DNA of 64,000 nucleotides from Anaerolineae bacterium. Its GTDB lineage: Bacteria > Chloroflexota > Anaerolineae > 4572-78 > J111. The DNA lies in assembly GCA_022071955.1 (NCBI GenBank), contig JAJVIM010000029.1, positions 62,001 through 126,000 of the forward strand, given 5' to 3'. The notes under the pieces are model-generated. The model worked only from the letters and a program-made list of their open reading frames with translations. It was not told the DNA's origin and searched no databases. Both the position numbers and the translations under genes were made by a program. Positions 50,379-59,743 of the stretch are shown one piece after another (position 1 is the stretch's first letter; every line of letters starts with the position of its first letter).

Positions 50379-52175
50379 TTAGTGGCTCTGTTTCAGCGCG
50401 TCCGAGACGGCATTCAGCAGCCCGGCGGTGGAGTATGGCTTGGGCAGCAGATTTTTTATGCCCAGCAGCATGCGGTCTTTGGTGCGTTCAACCCGCGGAT
50501 TTGATGACACAACCAGCACTTTTGAAATAGCCTGCCGGTTTTTGATGGCGTTCAGCACCGCCAGCGCATCGCTGGTAGCCAGATTATCGTCAACTACAAT
50601 CAGGTCAACCTGATCGAGGGCGTCAAAACTGTAGTTTTCGCCGCAGGCTGCCGCTTTGTAACCGGCGTTGGCCAGCGTGTTTACGGCAAAATTGCGCCAG
50701 CGGTCGTTGTCATCAATGAGCAAAATTTTGGCCCGGCTGCGATTGGGGGCGTCCGGTTTGGTGGGCACCACCGCCGCTACGGGCAGGGTAACGGTAAAGG
50801 TTGAGCCTTGCCCCGGCGCACTGGTGGCAGTTACATCGCCGCCCAACTGCTTTAAAATCAATTTGCAGGCCGGCAGTCCCAGCCCGGAATGGCCTTTGAT
50901 GCCTTTGGTGGTGTGGAAAGTGATCCAGATTTTATCCATACCGCCGGGCGCAATCCCGCTGCCGTTATCCGTAATAGCCACTTCAACAAATTTGTTGTCC
51001 GGGCGCGGAGCGATGGCCACCGTAATTTGCGGGTTGGGTTGGTTGAGCATGGCTTCATTGGCGTTGTTGAGCAGGTTAACAAACACCCGGTGCAACTGGA
51101 TGGGATCGGCCAGCACCAGCGGCAGACCGGGCTGGCTCTTCACCGTTACCAACCCGGCGGGCATGGCCAGCCCGATGAGCGTATCTTGCAGCACATCCTC
51201 CACCATTGTTGGGCGTGGGGCTTGCTCGCGGGCCGGGCCGATCAAATCTTCTTTGACCCGCAGAATCAGCCGGGCCGAGTCCTCAATAATTTCCAAATCA
51301 TCCAGAATCGAGGCCAGGCTGAGCCGTTTGCCGAGTTTATCCGGGGCAAGCTGGCCCAGTTTGTCCAGTTCGGCGGCCAGTTGCGGCTCGGTTTGGGCCA
51401 GCGCGGCGGCTTCGGTGTGGATGAGCCGGGCCAGCGGCGAGGCGTGATCCGGCGGCAGCAGGCTGGCCGCGCCGGCCAGCAGCAATTTGGCGTCGCTGCG
51501 GATGCGGCTAACCGAGCCGCCAATTGGTTCGGCCTTGTTGCCAATCCAGTGGATGGCGTCGCCGGTGGCGGTGGCGATGGCTTCAAACGTTTTGGCCCGG
51601 AGCAGTTCGGCGTGGGCTTCTTCCAGTTCGCGGCGCTGGCGGGCGTTGTCGATGGCAATGGCCAGTTGGTTGGCCATCGCCTGCAGCGAGGCGACATCTT
51701 CATCGGAAAAAGCGGCGGCTTCAACGCTCTGCACGGTAACCGCGCCGATAACTTTGCCGCCGATGGCCAGCGGCAGGGCCATCTCCGAGCGGGTTTCGGG
51801 CAGCACCGGGTTGGGGTACCACACTTTTTCCGTGTCAACATCCAGCGAAATCCGGGCCTGGTTGAGCGCCGTGCAGGCCCCAATCATTGAGTTACCGCCG
51901 ACGGCCAGCTTGTGGTTGTTTTCCATCATAATCCGGCCCGGCGCGCCGCGCCCGGCCCGCAGCACGGCAAAGTCGCCGGTTTCGTTGATCAAAAAGACGC
52001 CGGCGTAGTAAAAATCGTATGCCTCGCAAATAATATCAACGGTTTTGGGCAGCAGTTCGTCGATATTCATAATTTGAGTGATGTGCTGGCTTACCTGAGC
52101 GGCGGCGGCCAGCAGGTTGGCCCGGCGCAGGGCCTGTTCCAGAGTAACGTTATCTTTGATTTGGGTTTGTTCCAT
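50379..52175 (-). CDS. GAF-histidine kinase-receiver hybrid with HWIGNK motif
   Basis: A 598-residue cytosolic protein. A GAF domain (about 20-180; RAGRGAPGRIMMENNHKL, RSEMALPLAIGGKVIGAV) is followed by a dimerisation region in which AIHWIGNKAEPI (H209) takes the place of the usual H-E-L/I-N-P-L H-box. NLLNNANEAM, DNGSGI and GHSGLGLPACK are the N, G1 and G2 boxes. A C-terminal receiver domain (about 472-595) carries LLIDDND and a K in LPKPYS. The ATG at 52175 follows GAGGCGTGAA. A paralogue lies upstream and a lone receiver downstream, so the three form a signalling cluster. Confidence 0.88.
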   Translation of the reverse strand: MEQTQIKDNVTLEQALRRANLLAAAAQVSQHITQIMNIDELLPKTVDIICEAYDFYYAGVFLINETGDFAVLRAGRGAPGRIMMENNHKLAVGGNSMIGACTALNQARISLDVDTEKVWYPNPVLPETRSEMALPLAIGGKVIGAVTVQSVEAAAFSDEDVASLQAMANQLAIAIDNARQRRELEEAHAELLRAKTFEAIATATGDAIHWIGNKAEPIGGSVSRIRSDAKLLLAGAASLLPPDHASPLARLIHTEAAALAQTEPQLAAELDKLGQLAPDKLGKRLSLASILDDLEIIEDSARLILRVKEDLIGPAREQAPRPTMVEDVLQDTLIGLAMPAGLVTVKSQPGLPLVLADPIQLHRVFVNLLNNANEAMLNQPNPQITVAIAPRPDNKFVEVAITDNGSGIAPGGMDKIWITFHTTKGIKGHSGLGLPACKLILKQLGGDVTATSAPGQGSTFTVTLPVAAVVPTKPDAPNRSRAKILLIDDNDRWRNFAVNTLANAGYKAAACGENYSFDALDQVDLIVVDDNLATSDALAVLNAIKNRQAISKVLVVSSNPRVERTKDRMLLGIKNLLPKPYSTAGLLNAVSDALKQSH

Positions 52176-52208
52176 TTCACGCCTCAATTGAAAAGGTTGG
52201 CCAAATAT

Positions 52209-52361
52209 AATGCCTTTCAAATAAGAGCGAGGAAAATGTCATTCTGAGGCCGAAGGCCGAAGAATCTCCCCGGTAGTTGGCGTTTTTAGGCTGATAGCCT
52301 GGAGATTCTTCACTTTGCTGCGCTTCGCTCAGAATGACACAATCGTTATTTGAAAAGCATT
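52209..52361. mobile_element. 153-bp MITE-like element with terminal inverted repeats
   Basis: Ends are AATGCCTTTCAAATAA and TTATTTGAAAAGCATT, 16-bp inverted repeats with one mismatch. Nested inside are TGTCATTCTGAG / CTCAGAATGACA and GAAGAATCTCC / GGAGATTCTTC. There is no coding capacity. It sits between the two paralogous kinase genes. A target duplication is not evident. Confidence 0.6.
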
Positions 52362-52403
52362 GTCGCTAATAGTATAACAGGCTGGTACTTCTGCCAAACG
52401 CAG

Positions 52404-54401
52404 TTATAAATCTTGCCCCCGATAAACGGGCACGTGCAGGGTAAACGTAGACCCCACCCCCACCTGGCTGACCACCCCAATTTTGCCGCCCATGCGCTCC
52501 ATTGTTTGCAGGCAGGCCGGCAGCCCCAGCCCGGTGCCGCCTTTTTTGGCTTTGCCGGTGTGGAAGGTGAGCCAGATTTTGGTCAGTTCGTCTTCCGGGA
52601 TGCCGCAGCCGTTGTCGGCAATGTCAACCATCACAAATTTCGCATCGGCCTGGCGAATGGCCACAAAAATGTGCGGCAAAGGCTGATCGTCCATCGCTTC
52701 CATTGAATTTTTAACCAGGTTGAGCACCACCCGGCCCATCTGTACCGGGTCAACAAATACCGGCGGAATCGCGCCATCGATACTGTACGAAACCGTGTTT
52801 GGCGGCAGGGCAAAGCCTTTGATGGTATCTTTGATCAGGGCCACAAGATCGGTTTCAACCTGTTTTTGACGCCGGGCCGGGCCGATCAAATCTTCTTTGA
52901 TCTGCAAAATGGTGTTGGCGCTCTGCTCAATGATTTCCAAATCTTCGGCCACCGAATCAATGCTGAGCATGCGCCGCAGTTTGTGGGCCGGTTTGTTTTG
53001 CAGCCGCTCAATCTGCTCCGGCAAATCCGGCTGCTTTTGCAGCAATTCCCGGCTGCTGTCGATGAGCAGTTGGGCCAGCGGGTTATCGGCGGGAATTTGG
53101 GTGTTTTGAGCCAGCAGGCTGCCGGCAATGGCCACAAACTTGGCAAAGTCATCGCGGATGCGCTGCGCGCAGCCGGGGATGGGCGCAGCTTTGTTGCCCA
53201 CCCAGTGAATGGTTTCGCCGGTGGCGGTGGCGATGGTTTCAAACGTTTTGGTGCGCACCAGCTCTTTGTTGGCTGCTTCCAAATCTTGCAGCAACCGGGC
53301 ATTGTTCAGGGCTACCGCCAGTTGGTCGGCCATCAATTGCAGCGATGAAATATCATCCTCTGAAAAAGCCGATTCTTCTACGCTTTGCACCGACAGCGCG
53401 CCAATGCACCTGTCCTGCACCAGCAGCGGCAGGGCCATTTCTGAACGGGTGTTGGGTAAAAACGGGTTGTTAAACCAAACCGCCTCCTTACCCACATCCA
53501 GCGCGATGCGCGCTTCTTGCAATTTGGTGGCCGCGCCCACCATCGAATTGCCGCCGACCTCCAGCCGGTGGCCGCTCTCTACCATTTTGCGGCCGGCTTC
53601 GCCACGGCCGGCGCGCAGCACGGCCCATTCTGCGCCCTGTTCATCCTGCTCAATCAGAAAAATACCGGCGTAATAAAAGCCGTATTCTTCGCAGATAATG
53701 TGGACGGTGCTGGCCAGCAGCACATCCAGGTCCAAAATCGAGGTAATGTTGCGGCTGACTTCGGCCGCGGCTTGCAGCAGCGTGGCCCGCCGCGCCGCCC
53801 GGCGCAGGAGTTCGGCGTTTTGCCGGTGCAGCCGGGCGTTATTAATGGCCACTGCCAACTGGTCGGCCATCGCCTGCAGTGATGAAATATCTTCGGCGGA
53901 AAAGGCGGCCTCTTCCACGCTTTGCACGGTGAGCGCGCCAATCACCTCGCTGGCCACCGCCAGCGGCAGGGCCATCTCAGAGCGGGTATCGGGCAGAAAC
54001 GGGTTGTTAAACCAAACCGCCTCTTTGCCCACATCAAGGGCAATGCGGGCCTCGTTGAGCGCGGTGCAGGCGCCCACCATCGAACGGCCGCCAACCTCCA
54101 GCTTGTGGCGATGTTCAATCATCAATTGTCCCGCTTTACCGCGACCGGCGCGCAGCACGGCCCAATCTTTGCCGTCCGGCAGCCGCTCGATCAAAAAGAT
54201 GCCGGCGTAGTAAAAACCGTAGGCGTTACAAATAATGTCGACGGTTTGCGGCAAAAGCTCATCGGGATCAAGGATCGAGGAGATGATGCGCCCCACCTGG
54301 GCGGCGGCGTTGAGCAGCCGGGCGCGACGGCTGGTTTTCACCAGCGATTGCGGCTCCTGTTCGGTTAGCGGGGAGTCAGCAAAAGGCTGCGATGCATCCA
54401 T
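52404..54401 (-). CDS. double-GAF histidine kinase with HWVGNK motif
   Basis: A 665-residue cytosolic sensor kinase. Two GAF domains (about 22-190 and 205-370) are close copies of each other and of the GAF in the neighbouring kinase; both keep LRAGRGxAG and FNNPFLP-TRSEMALPL. TIHWVGNKAAPI (H399) is the H-box equivalent. NLVKNSMEAM, DNGCGI and GGTGLGLPACL are the ATP-binding boxes. There is no receiver domain. The paralogue downstream has lost one GAF and gained a receiver, suggesting duplication and remodelling. The ligands are unknown; a redox or small-molecule signal is possible. Confidence 0.88.
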   Translation of the reverse strand: MDASQPFADSPLTEQEPQSLVKTSRRARLLNAAAQVGRIISSILDPDELLPQTVDIICNAYGFYYAGIFLIERLPDGKDWAVLRAGRGKAGQLMIEHRHKLEVGGRSMVGACTALNEARIALDVGKEAVWFNNPFLPDTRSEMALPLAVASEVIGALTVQSVEEAAFSAEDISSLQAMADQLAVAINNARLHRQNAELLRRAARRATLLQAAAEVSRNITSILDLDVLLASTVHIICEEYGFYYAGIFLIEQDEQGAEWAVLRAGRGEAGRKMVESGHRLEVGGNSMVGAATKLQEARIALDVGKEAVWFNNPFLPNTRSEMALPLLVQDRCIGALSVQSVEESAFSEDDISSLQLMADQLAVALNNARLLQDLEAANKELVRTKTFETIATATGETIHWVGNKAAPIPGCAQRIRDDFAKFVAIAGSLLAQNTQIPADNPLAQLLIDSSRELLQKQPDLPEQIERLQNKPAHKLRRMLSIDSVAEDLEIIEQSANTILQIKEDLIGPARRQKQVETDLVALIKDTIKGFALPPNTVSYSIDGAIPPVFVDPVQMGRVVLNLVKNSMEAMDDQPLPHIFVAIRQADAKFVMVDIADNGCGIPEDELTKIWLTFHTGKAKKGGTGLGLPACLQTMERMGGKIGVVSQVGVGSTFTLHVPVYRGQDL

Positions 54402-54536
54402 TAGTCTATTTGTTCAGGGTGGCAAATGAGGATACCCGGGTTACATTGACGGGAATTATACCCAAATCTCCGGATTTGCACCAAAAGAGAAAAATTGGCA
54501 TAAGCGGCCATCTGTTTGAGTTTGGGCAATACCGGA

Positions 54537-54565
54537 TTGACAACGAGAAACTTTTATTGTAGAAT
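54537..54565 (+). promoter_or_regulatory. padR promoter
   Basis: -35 TTGACA and -10 TAGAAT separated by 17 bp, ending 42 bp upstream of the padR start. Confidence 0.8.
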
Positions 54566-54607
54566 GTCTAGGTATTAAGAAGGTTTACACAGAGAGGAGA
54601 AGGTAAG

Positions 54608-54940
54608 TTGACCAAGCTGGATATGCGCACCGGCAGCACCGCGGTAATGATCCTGCGGCTATTATCTGAGCAGCCTATGTACGGCTACCAGATTGTCAAA
54701 GAGCTTCAACTTCGCAGCGACGGTTTTTTCAACCTGGAGCAGGGCACGCTCTATCCGGCGCTGCACCGGTTGGAAAAAGACGGGCAGGTTGAAAGCCGCT
54801 GGGAAGTGGTAGAAGATGGGCCATCCCGCAAATATTACCATATTACGGCTGCCGGCAAAGCCGAACTGGAAAAATCCACCCAACAGTGGACTGACTTTTC
54901 ACGGAATTTGCTCAAGTTACTGGAGGGCATGTCGCTCTGA
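54608..54940 (+). CDS. PadR-family transcriptional regulator
   Basis: A 110-residue winged-helix regulator. MYGYQIVKELQLRSDGFFNLEQGTLYPALHRLE spans the PadR DNA-binding region (positions about 24-56). GPSRKYYHITAAGKAELEK is the wing (about 73-91). The TTG start at 54608 is preceded by AGGAGAAGGTAAG at good spacing, and an ATG at 54623 is the alternative. It is paired with the membrane-protein gene at 55062, a common arrangement in which PadR represses its own operon. Confidence 0.93.
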   Translation: MTKLDMRTGSTAVMILRLLSEQPMYGYQIVKELQLRSDGFFNLEQGTLYPALHRLEKDGQVESRWEVVEDGPSRKYYHITAAGKAELEKSTQQWTDFSRNLLKLLEGMSL

Positions 54941-55061
54941 CCGTAATTTTGCCCATGTGCACCAGGCCAATGTACGCCAAAAGCCATAGCCAACATCAGC
55001 CAGATCAATATGGACGCCAGAGCTATTTTGCGCTACAGTAACCGTGGGAGACGCCCGTTAA

Positions 55062-55994
55062 ATGTCAGCCATACAAACGTATTTGGATCAGCTACACCAA
55101 AAATTGCCCCGTCATCTGCGCGATGAAGTGTGCCTGGAGGCGCGCGGGCATCTGGAAGAATTAACCCGCGATTGGCAGGAGCGTGGTTTATCGCGGGAGC
55201 AGGCCGAAGCCCGGGCCGTGGCGCAATTTGGGGCTGCGCGCAATATTAGCAACGCCTGGCGAAACGCGGTGGGCATTGTTGATTGGCCGGATATTATTTT
55301 GGCGGCCCTGCCCATTTTGGGGATTACCGGGCTGGGCTGGACATTTATCGGCCACGACATTTCGCTGTGGGGCTACCTGATTATTTTTGGGTTGGGCGCG
55401 GCCTGGGCCTGGCGGCGCGGCTGGCCAACCTGGTGGTATGCCTGGCTGGGCTGGCTGTTTTTGGCGCTGTGGGTGGTCTCCAGCACAGAATGGTTGTTCT
55501 GGATTATTTTCCCCATTCTGGTCACGCTGCTGGCCATTGATAGCTGGCAGCACGCCACGTTAATGACCCTGCCGTTTACCACATACGTGGCGTTTGTGGT
55601 GCTGTTTGAACAGCGGCAGTTGATCACTACCGGCTGGGGGCCGGGCAGTATCTATCCCGGCAATTTGGTGTGGATAGAAACCGCCTTTTCGGTGCTGTGG
55701 ATTATCATTCTGGCTGCCAGCCTGCGCGCCGCCCGTCCCAGCCGGCGGGGTATTTATCTGCTGGCCGGATTGATGGGCACGCAGGCAATTTATGTTTCGG
55801 CGATGCTGGTTATGAAGATTGTTGCCAAATTGCTGCCGGCCTATTTTGAAACAACGCTGACTATGCATACCCTGCTCTATCACAAACTTCCGGTGGGGAT
55901 GGCCACAATTTCGCTCACGTTTTACCCGTTGTTTGTGTGGCTGATTGCGCGGATTATCAGGCAAAGCCGAACACAGCACGGTTTGCCGGTTTGA
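55062..55994 (+). CDS. PadR-associated membrane protein
   Basis: A 310-residue protein. An N-terminal cytosolic helical domain (about 1-70) contains LDQLHQKLPRHLRDEVCLEA and GLSREQAEARAVAQFG, like the permease-prefix/DUF1700-type domain of PadR-linked proteins. About seven membrane helices follow (75-305). There are no catalytic motifs. It lies 121 bp after padR and is probably its partner or regulated target. Function unknown; a role in membrane stress is typical of such pairs but not shown here. Confidence 0.78.
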   Translation: MSAIQTYLDQLHQKLPRHLRDEVCLEARGHLEELTRDWQERGLSREQAEARAVAQFGAARNISNAWRNAVGIVDWPDIILAALPILGITGLGWTFIGHDISLWGYLIIFGLGAAWAWRRGWPTWWYAWLGWLFLALWVVSSTEWLFWIIFPILVTLLAIDSWQHATLMTLPFTTYVAFVVLFEQRQLITTGWGPGSIYPGNLVWIETAFSVLWIIILAASLRAARPSRRGIYLLAGLMGTQAIYVSAMLVMKIVAKLLPAYFETTLTMHTLLYHKLPVGMATISLTFYPLFVWLIARIIRQSRTQHGLPV

Positions 55995-56026
55995 TTGGTG
56001 CAAAAAATTTTAGAACTATGCCTAGA

Positions 56027-56046
56027 TTATCTATCTATTAAGATAA
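56027..56046. promoter_or_regulatory. operator-like inverted repeat
   Basis: TTATCT-N8-AGATAA lies 75-94 bp upstream of the EEP-family gene in an AT-rich gap. It could be a binding site for an unknown regulator. Confidence 0.3.
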
Positions 56047-56120
56047 CACAGTAAGCGCCGACACTCATAAAAAACTAAACTTTAAACGTTACACTCGTCG
56101 TTTGGAGGATCACGTTATCC

Positions 56121-57119
56121 ATGCACATTTTCTCGATACGATCACTGCTAAGGGTAGTTTTTAGTCTGTTCCTGCTGGGGTTGTGGCTGTTTGGACTGGG
56201 CCTTTTGCTGTGGCTGCCGCTGCGCTGGTGGCCCGGTGACGCCCTTTTCCCGGTGCAGATTGCTAATTATGTAATGCCGTGGCTGCTGGTAGGGCTGGTT
56301 CCCGGCCTGTTGCTGGCGATAGCCGCCCGCCGCGTCAAACTGGCGCTGGTGCTGGCCGTTCCCACGATTGTTATCTGCGTTAATTACGCGCCCCTGTTTT
56401 TACCGCGCACCAATCCCGCTCTGGCCGATAACCAGCGATTCAAAGTGATGAGTTACAATGTGTGGCGTTACAACGAACATTGGGACGAGATGGCGGCGCT
56501 TGTTGAACAGGAAAATCCGGATGTGGTGCTGCTGCAAGAAGTAGCGCCGTCGATGGCCCAGTTTATTCAAACCGAATGGGCCAAACAACTGCCCGCTGGC
56601 CAGCTTTACCTTGAAACAGACCGATCATCGCAGCAGGCTATCATCAGCCGCTACCCGCTCACCCGGATTGACAGTTCTCCCCGTGAAGGCCGGGCGCTCA
56701 AAGTGATGGTTGATACCCCCGCCGGCGCGGTGCAGGTGTGGAATGTTCACACCACTCAGCCAAGCTGGTGGCGTCTGCACCGGCGAGAATTTATTAATCT
56801 GGCTCACGGTATTGCCCAGGTCTCCGGCCCGCTGATTGTGGGCGGCGATTTTAACACCACCGATCAATCGGAGATGTACAGGCTGATCAACCGGCAACTG
56901 CATAACGCCCACTGGGAGGCGGGTTGGGGTTTTGGCTTCAGTTTTCCGGCCGATGTCCACCCGTTGAAGCATATTCACATCCCAACGCCGTTGATCCGCA
57001 TCGACCACGTTTTTTACAACGACTCATTTTTTGCCCGCGATGCCCACACGCTAACCAACTCCGGCGGCTCCGACCACTTCCCCGTGGTGGCCGAATTCAG
57101 CTTTGCCGAACAAAATTAA
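56121..57119 (+). CDS. membrane-anchored endonuclease/exonuclease/phosphatase-family protein
   Basis: A 332-residue protein with three N-terminal membrane helices (about 8-30, 45-63, 73-90) and a C-terminal EEP domain facing outside. MSYNVWRYN supplies the metal-binding Asn, VVLLQEVAP the metal-binding Glu, IVGGDFNTT the Asp-Asn pair and GGSDHFPVV the catalytic Asp-His. The same architecture is common in bacterial exported EEP phosphatases with unknown substrates. GGAGGATCACGTTATCC precedes the ATG. It is transcribed alone. Confidence 0.87.
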   Translation: MHIFSIRSLLRVVFSLFLLGLWLFGLGLLLWLPLRWWPGDALFPVQIANYVMPWLLVGLVPGLLLAIAARRVKLALVLAVPTIVICVNYAPLFLPRTNPALADNQRFKVMSYNVWRYNEHWDEMAALVEQENPDVVLLQEVAPSMAQFIQTEWAKQLPAGQLYLETDRSSQQAIISRYPLTRIDSSPREGRALKVMVDTPAGAVQVWNVHTTQPSWWRLHRREFINLAHGIAQVSGPLIVGGDFNTTDQSEMYRLINRQLHNAHWEAGWGFGFSFPADVHPLKHIHIPTPLIRIDHVFYNDSFFARDAHTLTNSGGSDHFPVVAEFSFAEQN

Positions 57120-57200
57120 ATACCATTTTCAGGTGTCACTCTGAGGGATAGCGAAGAGTCTCCACTCACGCTGCAAGCGTGACCCACTGTCCCTCTGGAA

Positions 57201-57254
57201 ATCTGTAAATCTGTGAATCTGTGAATGTAGGGGCGCTTCGCGAAGCGCCCCTAC
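57201..57254. repeat. 8-nt period repeat joined to the second copy of the 28-bp palindrome
   Basis: Octads ATCTGTAA ATCTGTGA ATCTGTGA lead into the perfect palindrome (57227-57254) that is identical to 16-43. Upstream, 57133-57180 resembles the inner part of the element at 52209-52361 (CACTCTGAGGGATAGCGAAG). Confidence 0.75.
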
Positions 57255-57276
57255 CCAATTTTCACTTTTTGCGTCT

Positions 57277-57306
57277 TTGCCCCGCCCCCGTGCCTCATGG
57301 TACAAT
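57277..57306 (+). promoter_or_regulatory. uvrD/pcrA promoter candidate
   Basis: -35 TTGCCC and -10 TACAAT with an 18-bp spacer, ending 31 bp upstream of the helicase start. Confidence 0.5.
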
Positions 57307-57337
57307 CTCTGATTGGACATCACCACGGGAGCAAATT

Positions 57338-59587
57338 ATGGATTTTTTGGCAGGACTCAACCCCGCCCAACAGGAAGCGGTCACCACTACTCACGGGCCG
57401 GTGCTGGCGCTGGCCGGCCCCGGCTCCGGCAAAACCCGCGCCCTCACCCACCGGATTGGCTATCTGGTTACGGTGGAGCAGGTGAAACCGTGGGAAATTG
57501 TGGCCGTCACCTTTACCAACAAAGCCGCCAAAGAAATGAAAACCCGGCTGGAAAGCCTGCTGTCGCCGCAGCAAACCGCCTTTTTGCGCGTGGGTACTTT
57601 TCACGCGCTGTGCGCTCGCTGGCTGCGCGAAGACATTGAAACGCTGGGCCGCTACGACCGCAATTTTGTGATTTACGACACCAGCGACCAGCAGACGGTG
57701 GTGAAGCGGGCGCTGCGCGATCTGGACATCGACGAAAAGGCCTGGAAACCCACCACCATCAATTACGCCATCTCCAAAGCCAAAAACGAGATGATCACGC
57801 CGGAGAAATTCCCCACCCGTAAGTATCAGGACGAAATTGTGCAGCGGGTTTACGAGCGCTACCAGGAAATTCTGGTAGAAAATAACGCCCTGGATTTTGA
57901 CGATTTGCTGCTGGTAACGCACCGTCTGTTTCGCCGCCACCCGCTGGTGCTGGAAAAATACCACCAGCGCTACCGGCACGTAATGGTCGATGAGTTTCAG
58001 GACACCAACATGGTCCAGTACGAACTCAGCAAAATGCTGGCCGCCGGCCACCGCAACATTTTTGTGGTGGGCGATATGGACCAGGGCGTTTATTCCTGGC
58101 GCGGGGCCGATACCCGTAACGTGCTGCGCTTCCGCGAGGATTTTCCCGACCACAAACTGATCACCCTGTCGCAAAATTATCGCTCCACCGACGTGATTTT
58201 GCAGGCAGCCAAGCAGTTGATTCGCAAAAACCAGAACCGGATCGACAACGATTTGTTCACCCGGCGCGGTACGGGCCAGAAAATTCGGGTGGTTGAAGCC
58301 TACAACGAACAGGAAGAAGCCACCTTTGTGGTCAACGAAATCCAGACGCTGCTCAACCGCGGCGAGTTTCAGCCGGGCGATTTTGCCATTATGTACCGCA
58401 CCAACGCCCAAAGCCGCGTGTTTGAAGAGGCGTTCATCGCCCGCAATATGCCGTACATTCTGGTGCGCGGCACCCGCTTTTACGACCGCAAAGAAATTAA
58501 AGACGCGCTGGCTTACCTGCGGCTCATCCACAACCCGGAAGACAGCGTTAGCCTGGACCGGATTATCAACGTGCCGGCACGCTCCATTGGCAACAAAACC
58601 GTGGCCGATTTGATGCGCTGGGCCTACGAGCTGGGCATCACCCCGTGGCAGGCCATCCAGCAGTTGGTGGCCGATGACGAGGTGGCGCAGGATGAGCCGC
58701 CCGACGATTACAGCCCGGCGGCGGTGCCGGCCCCGTTTGCCAGCCGGGCGCGCAAATCGCTGCTGGAGTTTGGCCGGCTGATGGCTATGCTCATCGGCTC
58801 CAAACAAAAACTCAATTTGGTGGAACTGTTTGATTTGATGCTGGCCCGCACCGGTTACAAAAATTTTGTACGGGACAACACCCCGGAAGGCGACGAGCGC
58901 TGGGAAAACCTGCAGGAACTCCGGCGCGTGGCCGGCGAATTTACCAGCGCCGAGGCCGCCGAAGGGCTGCCCGCGTTTCTGGAAAATGTGGCCCTGGTTT
59001 CCGATGTTGACGCGCTGGGCGAGGAAGGCCGCGCGCCGGCGTTGCTCACCCTGCATACGGCCAAAGGGCTGGAATTTCCGGTGGTGTTTATGGTTGGTAT
59101 GGAGGAGAATATTTTCCCGCACAGCCGCAGTTTGCAGGACCCCGAAGAAATGGAAGAGGAGCGACGGCTGGCCTATGTGGGGGTAACGCGGGCCAAAGAC
59201 CGGCTGTACATGACCCGCGCCTTTAAACGGCAAACCTACGGCTTTGAGGAACCGACCACCCCCTCCCGTTTTTTGCGCGACCTGCCCGATAATCTGGTAG
59301 AAAATCAGGAGCGCGGCGGCAAATATGCTCGCGGCGGTGCGGTGACCGGCCGGGCCGAATACCGCCAATCGACCACCCGCTGGGGCAGCCAACCAACTGT
59401 CGCCCCGGCCAAACCCGCGCCAACCGGCCAGTTTGCCACCGGCGACAAAGTTTATCACCAAAAATTTGGCGATGGCATCGTCATCGGTGTAGAAAACACC
59501 AGCGACGATGTGTATGTGCAGGTTGCTTTTCCGGGCCAGGGCATTAAAAAATTGGCGCTCAGCTTTGCCAAGCTTGAAAAACGGTAG
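57338..59587 (+). CDS. pcrA: UvrD/PcrA-type DNA helicase
   Basis: A 749-residue superfamily 1A 3'-5' helicase acting in nucleotide-excision repair and replication. LNPAQQEAVTTTHGPVLALA is the Q motif, and GPGSGKTRALTHRI is Walker A. VDEFQDTN is motif II, GDMDQGVYSWRGAD motif III, LSQNYRST motif IV, LLTLHTAKGLEFPVVF motif V and YVGVTRAKDRLYM motif VI. The C-terminal 60 residues (GDKVYHQKFGDGIVIGVE) form the Tudor-like domain of PcrA. GGGAGCAAATT precedes the ATG. Length and domains are complete. Confidence 0.96.
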   Translation: MDFLAGLNPAQQEAVTTTHGPVLALAGPGSGKTRALTHRIGYLVTVEQVKPWEIVAVTFTNKAAKEMKTRLESLLSPQQTAFLRVGTFHALCARWLREDIETLGRYDRNFVIYDTSDQQTVVKRALRDLDIDEKAWKPTTINYAISKAKNEMITPEKFPTRKYQDEIVQRVYERYQEILVENNALDFDDLLLVTHRLFRRHPLVLEKYHQRYRHVMVDEFQDTNMVQYELSKMLAAGHRNIFVVGDMDQGVYSWRGADTRNVLRFREDFPDHKLITLSQNYRSTDVILQAAKQLIRKNQNRIDNDLFTRRGTGQKIRVVEAYNEQEEATFVVNEIQTLLNRGEFQPGDFAIMYRTNAQSRVFEEAFIARNMPYILVRGTRFYDRKEIKDALAYLRLIHNPEDSVSLDRIINVPARSIGNKTVADLMRWAYELGITPWQAIQQLVADDEVAQDEPPDDYSPAAVPAPFASRARKSLLEFGRLMAMLIGSKQKLNLVELFDLMLARTGYKNFVRDNTPEGDERWENLQELRRVAGEFTSAEAAEGLPAFLENVALVSDVDALGEEGRAPALLTLHTAKGLEFPVVFMVGMEENIFPHSRSLQDPEEMEEERRLAYVGVTRAKDRLYMTRAFKRQTYGFEEPTTPSRFLRDLPDNLVENQERGGKYARGGAVTGRAEYRQSTTRWGSQPTVAPAKPAPTGQFATGDKVYHQKFGDGIVIGVENTSDDVYVQVAFPGQGIKKLALSFAKLEKR

Positions 59588-59599
59588 CTTTGTTCCGTT

Positions 59600-59628
59600 T
59601 TGCCGCATCTGCGGCGGTATGCTATAAT
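59600..59628 (+). promoter_or_regulatory. tRNA-Ser promoter
   Basis: -35 TTGCCG and -10 TATAAT separated by 17 bp, ending 25 bp before the first tRNA gene. Confidence 0.75.
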
Positions 59629-59653
59629 CCCGGTTTGTCGCCTAAACGCGCCG

Positions 59654-59740
59654 GGGGAGGTGCCAGAGTGGACGAATGGGGCGGTCTCGAAAACCGCTGT
59701 AGGCCTCGGTCTACCGTGGGTTCGAATCCCACCCTCCCCG
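59654..59740 (+). tRNA. tRNA-Ser (anticodon CGA)
   Basis: 87 nt. The acceptor stem is GGGGAGG/CCTCCCC with discriminator G. The anticodon arm GCGGT-CTCGAAA-ACCGC gives CGA, reading UCG. A long variable arm follows, as in type II tRNAs, and the T-arm is GTGGG-TTCGAAT-CCCAC. CCA is not encoded. Confidence 0.97.
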
Positions 59741-59743
59741 CTG

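Noticed and set aside
57320..59608. A 762-residue open frame on the minus strand opposite the helicase gene
   Set aside because: It is the shadow of pcrA caused by high GC at codon position 3. It has no domain, low-complexity His/Gln/Gly-rich sequence and no ribosome-binding site.
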